Shown: positions 6,932 through 13,161, counted from the first letter of the stretch. The stretch: DNA of 13,658 nucleotides from Candidatus Roizmanbacteria bacterium RIFCSPHIGHO2_01_FULL_39_8 (GCA_001789355.1 MFZI01000076.1:1-13658), one strand, 5' to 3'. Numbers and translations are program-made. The notes: generated by a model not told the origin, from the sequence alone.

Positions 6932-7375
6932 GTGAAAAGTAAAAACAATTTAATCATAATAATCTTAATTGTTGTTATCGTTGGAGCGGGAGCCTTTTTT
7001 GCCGGGATGAAATATCAGGAAAGTAAATCAATTGGTCAACGACAGTTAACATTTGGGCAAGGATCAGGGAGAATAGGAAATGGCCAGGGCGGCTTCAATC
7101 GAGGAATGAGGCCGGTCGCTGGCGAAATCATAAGTAGTGACGCAAATTCTCTGACGGTGAAGATGCAGGACGGAAGTACTCGAATTGTTATTTTATCGGA
7201 AAAAACAGAAATCAATAAGGCGGAAAAAACCAGTAAAGAAAACTTAAAGACAGGTCAACAGGTAGCAGTATTCGGAACTGAAAATTCCGATGGCAGTGTC
7301 ACCGCGCAAAATATACAACTCAATCCACAATTCAGACAGATGATAGATCGGCCAACACCCCAACTGACAAAGTAA
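6932..7375 (+). CDS. Single-pass protein with exported DUF5666-like beta domain
   Basis: The 147-residue protein has a short basic N-terminus (KSKNN), one TM helix at about 6-24 (rich in Ile/Val, ending GAGAFFAGMKY), and a Gly/Arg/Gln-rich linker (GSGRIGNGQGGFNRGMRP). The beta domain reads VAGEIISSDANSLTVKMQDGS, then RIVILSEKTEINK, then LKTGQQVAVFGTENSDGSVTAQNIQL, a pattern I associate with DUF5666-type OB-like domains. It should face outside the cytoplasm. The GTG 6932 start is chosen from the Shine-Dalgarno 5 nt upstream. It follows the permease by 53 nt of very AT-rich spacer. The biochemical role is unknown. Its linker resembles the glycine-rich tail of the adaptor at 3656-4975, which may hint at a common partner. 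The family call is moderate; exported single-pass topology is firmer. Confidence 0.8.
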   Translation: MKSKNNLIIIILIVVIVGAGAFFAGMKYQESKSIGQRQLTFGQGSGRIGNGQGGFNRGMRPVAGEIISSDANSLTVKMQDGSTRIVILSEKTEINKAEKTSKENLKTGQQVAVFGTENSDGSVTAQNIQLNPQFRQMIDRPTPQLTK

Positions 7376-7444
7376 GAAATATGGTATTATGTTATTTCTG
7401 GTTATAAGAATCACATTATTAATTCGTAAACAGTTTCTAGAAAA

Positions 7445-7454
7445 AGGTGGTGAT
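7445..7454 (+). promoter_or_regulatory. Shine-Dalgarno AGGTGGTGAT for the cupredoxin gene
   Basis: AGGTGGTGAT differs at one base from the ideal AGGAGGTGAT complement of the 16S tail and lies 5 nt before ATG 7460. The spacing is the same as for the gene at 6932. This predicts strong initiation and fixes the start. Confidence 0.75.
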
Positions 7455-7459
7455 AAAAT

Positions 7460-7945
7460 ATGCAAGAGGGAACAAAGATGGAAGAAAAAACTGATAATAA
7501 AATGAGTCCCGTCATGATTCTCGTTATCATAGTTGTCGTGGCACTCATTGGATTTCTCGCGATGAGAGTTCTAACTCCTTCGCAACAGCCAGAAATGACG
7601 CAAACAGCACCAACCCAAGCTATGACAACCGAAGTATCTCCCACTGCAGGCGAAGCGATGACGGAAAATGCAGTTACATTTGATGTAGAAGGGGGATCAT
7701 TTTATTACAAACCAAATGAGCTAAAAGTAAAGAAAGGTCAAAAAGTGACCATAAACTTTAAAGCAGTTGACCTGATGCATGATTTTGTGGTTGACGAACT
7801 CAACGTAAAGTCAGATACAATAAAGGGAGGAGAATCGACAACGTTTGAATTTACCCCAGATAAAGCAGGAACATTTGAGTTCTATTGTTCAGTTGGTCAA
7901 CATAGAGCAAATGGTATGGTAGGGACACTCATTGTTGAAGAGTGA
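7460..7945 (+). CDS. Membrane-anchored type-1 copper cupredoxin (plastocyanin/amicyanin-like)
   Basis: The 161-residue protein has a charged N-terminus, a TM anchor at about 17-36, a Thr/Pro/Met/Gln-rich spacer (37-70) and a cupredoxin beta-sandwich at about 71-160. Candidate type-1 copper ligands are all present: H107 (in DLMHDF), C143 (in FEFYCSVGQH), H148 and M153 (in NGMVG). The C-x4-H-x4-M spacing is typical of blue-copper proteins. The absence of further His/Cys clusters argues against a CuA or multicopper site. It should sit outside the membrane and act as a one-electron carrier or copper-binding protein. The stop overlaps the start of the flavocytochrome gene by 4 nt, which suggests the two form a redox pair. 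The 84-nt spacer upstream could hold a promoter (CTGACA 7364, TATTAT 7385, spacing short at 15 bp), but this is weak. Confidence 0.93.
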   Translation: MQEGTKMEEKTDNKMSPVMILVIIVVVALIGFLAMRVLTPSQQPEMTQTAPTQAMTTEVSPTAGEAMTENAVTFDVEGGSFYYKPNELKVKKGQKVTINFKAVDLMHDFVVDELNVKSDTIKGGESTTFEFTPDKAGTFEFYCSVGQHRANGMVGTLIVEE

Positions 7946-9270
7946 AGCGCATGAAGAAAGTTTTCATCTATTTTTTATTCCTCATTAGCTTGAGTGTTAT
8001 TCTTTATTTTTGGTCGAGTCATTCGGTAATACTTCTTTACCAAGGAACGGGAACGATACTCATTGCTTTTGGAAGACTTTTTGGATTGCTCGCTGTCTAT
8101 TTTGTCCTTTTGCAATTTTTACTTATAGGTAGAGTTCTCTGGATCGAGAAAATATTTGGATTAGATAAGCTGTCTCGAATCCATCACCTCAATGGAGAAT
8201 TCAGCATCTTATTTATTTTGCTCCACCCGATTTTTCTCACGTTTGGTTATGCGATAAGTTCAAAACAAAACGTCGTTGCGCAATTTTTGACATTTCTCAC
8301 CGCCTACGAAGATGTATTTATGGCTTTTCTTGCTGCAATGATTTTTATCACTGTCGTTTTTCTATCGATATACATTGTCCGGAAAAAATTGAAGTACGAA
8401 ACGTGGTATTTTATCCACCTTTTAACGTATGTGGCCATTATTTTGGCTTGGGGGCATCAATTGAAGAATGGGGAAGATTTTTTGACAAATCGATGGTTTG
8501 TCTATTATTGGTATTTGCTTTATATCTTTGTTTTTGGCCAGGTTATCATCTTCAGATTCTTAAGGCCTTTCTATTTATTTTATAAACACGGATTTATTGT
8601 AGAAAAAATTGTCAAGGAGAACGATGAAGTGAACTCGATTTACATATCCGGAAGAAAAATGAAACAATTCAAAGTTAAGGCTGGACAATTTATGATATTC
8701 CGGTTTTTGGCAAAGCATTTTTGGTGGCAAGCGCACCCTTTTTCTTTATCAAAACAACCTGATGGAAAAACAATTCGAATCACTCCTAAGAACGTGGGTG
8801 ATTTTACCAATCTCATTCCGCAAATAGCTCCAAATACGCCAATCCTTATAGATGGGCCATATGGAACGTTTACAAAAGAGGTTGCTAAGAGAAATAAAAT
8901 ATTGTTTATCGCAGGTGGAATCGGGATAACACCAATTCGTTCCTTGATAGAAGAGACGGCAAAAAAAGGAAAAGATATTGTGCTTTTATATAGCAACAAA
9001 ACTAAAAAAGAAATCGTCTTTAAGAAAGAAATGGACGATTTAAGCAGGAAATATCACTTTCCGGTCTATTATTTTCTTAGTCAAGAGAAAGACCCACAAT
9101 TCATCGGGGGAAGAATTGAAAGAAGCAAGATTGAAATGATGGTGGCAGATTTGAAAGAAAGAGAAATATATATTTGCGGGCCTTCAACTATGATAGATTC
9201 AATAAAAAAAGATCTCCACTCTTTGGGTGTTCCAAAATCCTCCCTCCATTTCGAGAAATTTTCCCTATGA
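7942..9270 (+). CDS. Ferric reductase/NOX-like transmembrane flavocytochrome
   Basis: The 442-residue protein has an N-terminal ferric-reductase-like membrane domain of about six helices (residues 7-210) and a C-terminal ferredoxin-reductase-type FAD/NAD(P)H domain. Haem ligands fit the NOX/FRE pattern: H81-x13-H95 in one helix and H159-x12-H172 in another, enough for two stacked b-haems. FAD binding is shown by HPFSLS (265-270) and GPYGTF (305-310). Nucleotide binding is shown by AGGIGITP (324-331), CGPSTM (412-417) and a C-terminal EKF. It should move electrons from cytoplasmic NAD(P)H to an external acceptor: ferric or cupric ion, oxygen, or the neighbouring cupredoxin. GTG 7942 overlaps the cupredoxin TGA (GTGA); ATG 7951 is an in-frame alternative only three codons on. 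The family is clear; the physiological acceptor is inferred. Confidence 0.93.
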   Translation: MKRMKKVFIYFLFLISLSVILYFWSSHSVILLYQGTGTILIAFGRLFGLLAVYFVLLQFLLIGRVLWIEKIFGLDKLSRIHHLNGEFSILFILLHPIFLTFGYAISSKQNVVAQFLTFLTAYEDVFMAFLAAMIFITVVFLSIYIVRKKLKYETWYFIHLLTYVAIILAWGHQLKNGEDFLTNRWFVYYWYLLYIFVFGQVIIFRFLRPFYLFYKHGFIVEKIVKENDEVNSIYISGRKMKQFKVKAGQFMIFRFLAKHFWWQAHPFSLSKQPDGKTIRITPKNVGDFTNLIPQIAPNTPILIDGPYGTFTKEVAKRNKILFIAGGIGITPIRSLIEETAKKGKDIVLLYSNKTKKEIVFKKEMDDLSRKYHFPVYYFLSQEKDPQFIGGRIERSKIEMMVADLKEREIYICGPSTMIDSIKKDLHSLGVPKSSLHFEKFSL

Positions 9271-9353
9271 CATTTTATTTTTGCTCTCCTTCAAAAGTAT
9301 AAATTTGATTATTAATATGACGAAAAGAAATAAGTAAGATATCGGAAAGATCC

Positions 9354-9362
9354 TGATATAAT
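9354..9362 (+). promoter_or_regulatory. Extended -10 promoter (TGATATAAT) of the five-gene operon
   Basis: TGATATAAT matches the extended -10 consensus TGnTATAAT and ends 7 nt before ATG 9370, so the transcript would be leaderless or nearly so. Extended -10 promoters need little -35 match, and none is seen. It lies at the end of a 99-bp spacer otherwise empty of features, marking a new transcription unit after the flavocytochrome gene. Confidence 0.65.
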
Positions 9363-9369
9363 TTGCTTA

Positions 9370-9705
9370 ATGACTAAGGTAATAAAAAATAAGAAGATGA
9401 AATATTTTCAAGTTTTTATAAGCGCTGAAGATAGGAAGCAGGCAGATAAAATTCTTGATTCTCTTCTGAGGAAGAAACTCGTTGCAGGAGGCCTTTTGTT
9501 AAGTGGACCGTCACGATTTTGGTGGAAAGGGAAAATAGTTGACATGAATTATTACAATATATCAACGTTCACACAAGAAAACTATAAAGAAAAAATTATA
9601 GAGGACGTGAAAAAAATCTCCGTAGAAGAAGTGCCGATGATTTGGTTTATCACGATGGAAGAAAGTAAAGAATTTATAAATTGGATAGATAAAAGCCTAA
9701 AATAA
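9370..9705 (+). CDS. cutA: CutA1-like protein
   Basis: The 111-residue protein has the length and secondary-structure order of CutA1: a ferredoxin-like strand (KYFQVFISAED), a helix with ADKILDSLLRKKLVAGGLL, the family SRFWWKGK segment (S-x-x-W-x-GK), a helix around ENYKEKIIEDVKK, then VEEVPMIWFIT and a final FINWIDKSL. CutA1 proteins are stable cytoplasmic trimers linked to metal tolerance in some bacteria, although their molecular function is unsettled. The Cys often found in the A-A-C-V segment is replaced here (VAGG). ATG 9370 fits the leaderless promoter; an in-frame ATG at 9397 would start directly at the fold. It is the first gene of a tight five-gene run, with the next gene one base after its stop. 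The fold call is fairly confident; the function is not. Confidence 0.8.
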   Translation: MTKVIKNKKMKYFQVFISAEDRKQADKILDSLLRKKLVAGGLLLSGPSRFWWKGKIVDMNYYNISTFTQENYKEKIIEDVKKISVEEVPMIWFITMEESKEFINWIDKSLK

Positions 9706-9706
9706 T

Positions 9707-10162
9707 ATGAAGGTAATTATCTGCGGTTCAATCAGTGCAGTAGATGAAATTTTGCGAGTGAAAAAAGAGTTAGAAAAAAAAGGTCACGAAGTTGAGATAC
9801 CAGAAGGAGTAAAAAGGATCGAAATAAAATCTAAAACAAATGCGTCGACGGAAGAGCGAGCAGATATAAAAATCAAGTATGATTTGATTCGTGGATATTA
9901 CGAAAAGATGAAAAGATATGATGTAGCTTTGATTGTAAATCCAGAAAAAAAAGGAATAAAAGGATATATAGGTGGAAATACTCTGATCGAGATGGCATTC
10001 GCTCACATTTTGCAAAAACCACTCTTTTGTTTATATGCTGTTCCTGATATGAACTATGCTTCAGAGATAATTGCAATGCAGCCCTATTGTATTACATGGA
10101 AAATTAAACAAGATAAAAATCAATGCAAAATAAAAAACTTCCAGGAGTCGGTGTTGCTGTAA
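9707..10162 (+). CDS. Nucleoside 2-deoxyribosyltransferase-like protein
   Basis: The 151-residue Rossmann-like protein opens with MKVIICGSIS and a long helix (EILRVKKELEKKGHEVEIPEG). It then has a strand YDVALIVNPEKKG and the signature-like GGNTLIEMAFAHILQKPLFCL (from 89), comparable to the D-x-G-T-x-x-E-x-G-x-A-x-A segment of nucleoside 2-deoxyribosyltransferases. E95 would be the candidate nucleophile. Related small proteins are often unannotated or called YtoQ- or NDT-like, and real transferase activity cannot be assumed. It starts one base after the CutA-like stop. The last 13 codons run into the following NUDIX gene (40-nt overlap) and read KNQCKIKNFQESVLL, unlike a conserved ending, as if an earlier stop had been lost. 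The coding call is secure; the family call is moderate. Confidence 0.75.
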   Translation: MKVIICGSISAVDEILRVKKELEKKGHEVEIPEGVKRIEIKSKTNASTEERADIKIKYDLIRGYYEKMKRYDVALIVNPEKKGIKGYIGGNTLIEMAFAHILQKPLFCLYAVPDMNYASEIIAMQPYCITWKIKQDKNQCKIKNFQESVLL

Positions 10163-10536
10163 TAATAAGAAAGAATAATGTACTTTTAGGAAAAAGAATC
10201 GGGAGTCATGGAGAAGGGACTTGGCAGTTTCCCGGAGGCCATCTTGAATTTAATGAAAAGCTTGAAGATTGTGCAAAGAGAGAAGCTTTGGAAGAAACAA
10301 ATCTAAAAGTAAAAGAAATAAAGTTCGCCGCGATCACGAACGATCTATTTAAACATGAAAACAAACATTATATTACTATTTTTATGGTAGCAGATTATAA
10401 TTCTGGGAAAGAAACTATTATGGAACCTAAGAAATGCTTAGAGTGGAAATGGTTCGCTTGGAATAAATTCCCTCAACCTATTTTTTTGCCTTGTCAAAAT
10501 TTGTTGAAGCAGAATTTTAATCCCTTTCAAACATGA
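10123..10536 (+). CDS. NUDIX hydrolase, MutT/NUDT15-like
   Basis: The 137-residue NUDIX protein has a Nudix box that starts at G39 and fits G-x5-E-x7-RE-x-x-EE: GHLEFNE, seven residues, then REALEETNL. The usual Gly of EExGU is Asn60. The preceding GSHGEGTWQFPGGHLEF is close to NUDT15/MTH2-type enzymes, which hydrolyse (oxidised) nucleoside triphosphates to monophosphates. VGVAVIIRKNNVLLGKR forms the expected first strands. Family homology begins within a few residues of ATG 10123, so this start is preferred even though it lies 40 nt inside the upstream gene. A plausible role is nucleotide-pool sanitation in the cytoplasm, in keeping with the nucleoside-processing-like neighbour. The stop overlaps the next start by 4 nt (ATGA). 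Confidence 0.92.
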   Translation: MQNKKLPGVGVAVIIRKNNVLLGKRIGSHGEGTWQFPGGHLEFNEKLEDCAKREALEETNLKVKEIKFAAITNDLFKHENKHYITIFMVADYNSGKETIMEPKKCLEWKWFAWNKFPQPIFLPCQNLLKQNFNPFQT

Positions 10537-11204
10537 TTAAATCAATTGCAAAATACATAAAAGATAAACCTTATTTGGCCCAAGTGGCAAAAGATGGATT
10601 GTGGGAAAAAGCTTTTACAATAAATTTGATCGATCCTGATTTCGAAGAAGAAAAATTCCAACTCTATCTAGAAAAAAACCCATTTAAAAATCTGGATATA
10701 GAACTATTCTTTAAAAATGGCGATGAAATATATATCTTAGGCATAAGTTTTAATAATAATCTTTATGTCAGTTCTGTTTCTGATTTCATAATAATTCTTA
10801 TTCAATATGGGAAAAAGTTCAGGGGTTTTGAGAATTTAATTAGTAACTTGGATAGCAAATTAGTCGGTGAGTCTTATTTATTACAAGGTGAACCAGATTT
10901 GATCCGAATAGGAATAGTGAATCATTGGTTTTCAGTTGGTCCAATTCTCCTTTGGCAAAAGGGATGGAAAAAGGAAATTAACCACGATATTCTTCAAGAA
11001 AGATTTTCTACAAAACCAGAAGTCAGTAAAACAAATCTCAACTATCAAGGAATGTCTTTTATTTTTAATCTCAACAATTCAACTCCTGGAGTTCGTCACT
11101 GGATTAAATCTCCCTGCAGTAAAAAAATTGAGAATGAGTGGGTTTTAGAAAACGGCAAGATTATCCATTATCTAAAAGATTGGACAAATTTTAAAGAGAT
11201 ATGA
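10533..11204 (+). CDS. Unrecognised 223-residue cytoplasmic protein
   Basis: I do not recognise this family. The protein is soluble, with no signal peptide or TM segment. An N-terminal helix (SIAKYIKDKPYLAQVAKDG) is followed by a mixed alpha/beta body with several hydrophobic strands (LDIELFF, EIYILGISF, DFIIILIQYG), then IVNHWFSVGPILLWQKGW and a C-terminal part with MSFIFNLNN and TPGVRHWIKSPCSKKIENEW. Conserved-looking polar and aromatic residues are clustered in the last third (His, Trp, Arg, Cys), but no named catalytic motif is visible. It overlaps the NUDIX gene by 4 nt (ATGA) and the following nuclease/phosphatase-type gene by 4 nt (ATGA), so it is almost certainly translated and functionally tied to them. 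Base composition matches the neighbours. Confidence 0.85.
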   Translation: MIKSIAKYIKDKPYLAQVAKDGLWEKAFTINLIDPDFEEEKFQLYLEKNPFKNLDIELFFKNGDEIYILGISFNNNLYVSSVSDFIIILIQYGKKFRGFENLISNLDSKLVGESYLLQGEPDLIRIGIVNHWFSVGPILLWQKGWKKEINHDILQERFSTKPEVSKTNLNYQGMSFIFNLNNSTPGVRHWIKSPCSKKIENEWVLENGKIIHYLKDWTNFKEI

Positions 11205-11968
11205 AGCTCATAAGTCTGAATACATGGGGAGGAAAACTACTTGAGCCGCTCACCGTTTTTTTCCAAAAATATAAAAAAGAAGTGGATTTTTTTTGCCTGC
11301 AAGAAATTTATGATTCTGCTGAAAAAAAAGTAATAGGAGGAGATATGAAATCGAATCTTTTTGCAATCATCGGCACTATTTTAGAACATCATCACGGATT
11401 TTTTACTCCTACGACAATAGGGTATGACATGACAGGATCAAAACATCCTCGTCTCCAATTCGGACAGGCAACTTTCTACAAAAAAAATATTCAGATCAAG
11501 GATTCAGGGGATTTTTTTGTCTACAGGGATAAGCTCGATCTAATTAGTAATAACAATAGAACCGCAGCCAAAAAATTGCAATATGTGATTTTCAATCAAA
11601 ATAATTCCGATTTCCTAATAAATAATCTTCATGGTCTATGGTATCCTCCTACGAAATTTGACTCTCCTGAAAGAATAGAACAATCAAATAAGATATATTC
11701 TTTCTTACATAATTTTCGTGGGAAAAAAGTCATTTGTGGAGATTTTAATTTATTACCTGATACGGAATCCTTCAAGATAATAGAGAAAGGAATGAAAAAT
11801 TTGGTCAAGGATTTTAACATTCCAACGACGAGAAATTCATATTACCAGTCACATGAGAAATTCGCCGATTATATTCTCGTTTCCCCTGACATAAAAACTC
11901 ATCAATTCAAAGTTCTTCCCGATATTGTTTCTGATCATCAACCTCTTTTTCTGGAATTTGGTTCTTAA
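11201..11968 (+). CDS. Endonuclease/exonuclease/phosphatase (EEP) family hydrolase
   Basis: The 255-residue EEP-fold enzyme has the family active-site motifs in order: LNTWGG with N7, FFCLQEI with metal ligand E35, INNLHG with candidate His H144, CGDFNLLPDTES with D181 and N183, FADYILVS with D223, and the C-terminal SDHQPL with general base pair D245/H246. There is no signal peptide, so it should act in the cytoplasm. Members cleave phosphodiester or phosphomonoester bonds in DNA, RNA, nucleotides, inositol phosphates or sphingomyelin. The compact length and lack of extra domains do not identify the substrate, but the nucleotide-linked neighbours favour a nucleic acid or nucleotide. It is the last gene of the operon and starts in a 4-nt overlap with the unknown gene. 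Confidence 0.92.
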   Translation: MKLISLNTWGGKLLEPLTVFFQKYKKEVDFFCLQEIYDSAEKKVIGGDMKSNLFAIIGTILEHHHGFFTPTTIGYDMTGSKHPRLQFGQATFYKKNIQIKDSGDFFVYRDKLDLISNNNRTAAKKLQYVIFNQNNSDFLINNLHGLWYPPTKFDSPERIEQSNKIYSFLHNFRGKKVICGDFNLLPDTESFKIIEKGMKNLVKDFNIPTTRNSYYQSHEKFADYILVSPDIKTHQFKVLPDIVSDHQPLFLEFGS

Positions 11969-11974
11969 ACCTAT

Positions 11975-12008
11975 TACCATCCCGATGCCGACCGTTATCA
12001 AGATGGTA
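11975..12008. terminator. Possible bidirectional terminator between convergent genes
   Basis: TACCATC (11975-11981) pairs with GATGGTA (12002-12008) around a 20-nt loop that can form a small inner stem. TTTAAATTT follows on the + strand, and an A/T-rich tract flanks it on the minus side. It sits in the 53-bp gap between the EEP stop and the desaturase stop, where a shared terminator is expected. The long loop and short U-run make it a weak example. Confidence 0.45.
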
Positions 12009-12021
12009 TTTAAATTTATTC

Positions 12022-13065
12022 CTATTTCTTAGTTTGAGAGACTGCATTCAATTCCGACAGGATGAAACGATTGGAGTCGAGAAAGCTCATACTTGTGTAA
12101 GCTAAACGATACTTTTGGCAGAATTTTTTAATCAAAGGAGTCAATAGGTGAAGTTTGTTGCGCGGGCAGTTGGGAAAAAGATGGTGTTCAATCTGATAGT
12201 TGAGTCCGAGATACATATAATCGGTAAGCCAATGTCCATAGATGTTGCGTGAAGTTATGATTTGGTGTTCAACGAAAGACAGTTTTAGTCCTTTTTTCAA
12301 TTGTGGCATCCCTTTATGGTTGGGAGCGAAGATGTTTAACATATAAAAACCTCCCACAAAGTTAATCACGACGAAAAAGAGTAAAGCTTTCCAAAAAGGA
12401 AAAATAAAAAAGGGGACGATATACCATACGGCTAGACCAAAAACGAGCAACAATATTTCTACAGAGAGTCGAGGGGTGAAATTTTTTCTATAGAACCAAA
12501 AAGATTTTAGGCGGATCGTGAAAGAAACGAGAGGTCCAAGCAGATAATAAAGCCACACCTGATATTTCCTCACTACCTTCACGAAAAAATTATTTCTCTT
12601 GTACGATCTTTCGGTAAATGAAAAAGGTATCTCGAGATCAGGATCTTCGTCCTCCTCATTTACATGGGCGTGGTGGGCATTGTGTTTCACTCTCCATACT
12701 GAGTAGGGAAAAGCTATGATAAAAGAGCAGAAGTATCCGAACAAATCGTTTAATTTAGTTGACCTAAAGATGGCTCTGTGGCCGGCATCATGTATAAGTC
12801 CGCCGATGCGAACTGAAAAAAAAGCTATTCCAAGGGATGTGAAAAAGGTCAACCATGGGTTTCTCTGAATGACAAGCTGATAGAGGAAGAATCCGAAGCC
12901 TAAAAATTCAAGGCAAGTGATGAAGAAATAATAGATATAAGATCTCTTAAGAATTTTGGATTTCGTTACTTCATTTCTTAATTCGATATACATTTGCAGA
13001 CCTTCTCTAGGATTGATTACTCTTGAGTTTCGAATATCTGATTGTTTAGTAATCCTGCGTGCCAT
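12022..13065 (-). CDS. Membrane fatty acid (acyl-lipid) desaturase with three His boxes
   Basis: The 347-residue integral membrane protein is of the FA_desaturase family. All three diiron histidine boxes are present: HDAGH (92-96), HNAHH (128-132, followed by the typical AHVNEEDEDPD) and QIEHH (291-295, in NYQIEHHLFPNCPR). N249/H250 lie in the extra conserved NH position. TM stretches are near 43-64, 72-90, 107-122, 170-186, 203-222 and 225-245. The Q-x-x-HH third box is typical of front-end or acyl-lipid desaturases, but no fused cytochrome b5 domain is seen. It would introduce double bonds into membrane acyl chains using O2 and external electrons, which implies oxygen exposure. It is the only clear minus-strand gene. 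The start is ATG (plus-strand 13065) with a TATAAT 22 bases upstream. Confidence 0.95.
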   Translation of the reverse strand: MARRITKQSDIRNSRVINPREGLQMYIELRNEVTKSKILKRSYIYYFFITCLEFLGFGFFLYQLVIQRNPWLTFFTSLGIAFFSVRIGGLIHDAGHRAIFRSTKLNDLFGYFCSFIIAFPYSVWRVKHNAHHAHVNEEDEDPDLEIPFSFTERSYKRNNFFVKVVRKYQVWLYYLLGPLVSFTIRLKSFWFYRKNFTPRLSVEILLLVFGLAVWYIVPFFIFPFWKALLFFVVINFVGGFYMLNIFAPNHKGMPQLKKGLKLSFVEHQIITSRNIYGHWLTDYMYLGLNYQIEHHLFPNCPRNKLHLLTPLIKKFCQKYRLAYTSMSFLDSNRFILSELNAVSQTKK

Positions 13066-13087
13066 AGTTTTAAATAGTGTGTTAACT

Positions 13088-13093
13088 ATTATA
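13088..13093 (-). promoter_or_regulatory. -10 element TATAAT of the desaturase gene
   Basis: On the minus strand a perfect TATAAT lies 22 bases upstream of the ATG, predicting a short leader of about 15 nt with no Shine-Dalgarno. It is embedded in a short imperfect dyad GTTA-n7-TAAC, which could hold a regulator. No convincing -35 is seen at 16-18 bp. Confidence 0.5.
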
Positions 13094-13133
13094 ACAGGGA
13101 GATAACCTGAAACTTTTTATATCAGGACGCATA

Positions 13134-13156
13134 CTAATAAGTATTAGAAATTCTAA
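13134..13156. promoter_or_regulatory. Two overlapping palindromes, candidate operator
   Basis: CTAATA-AG-TATTAG (13134-13147) and TTAGAA-A-TTCTAA (13144-13156) are both perfect dyads and share four bases. They lie in the 96-bp divergent gap between the desaturase and DUF2007-like starts and end 5 nt before ATG 13162. They are candidates for a transcription-factor site or alternative RNA hairpins. AT-rich dyads can arise by chance, hence the modest confidence. Confidence 0.35.
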
Positions 13157-13161
13157 ATAAT

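Noticed and set aside
8640..8999. Minus-strand open frame of 119 codons within the flavocytochrome gene
   Set aside because: It is antisense to the FAD/NAD-binding motifs and has no recognisable product.
9770..10076. Minus-strand open frames under the NDT-like gene
   Set aside because: They are Phe/Tyr/Ser-rich translations typical of the antisense of AT-rich lysine codons.
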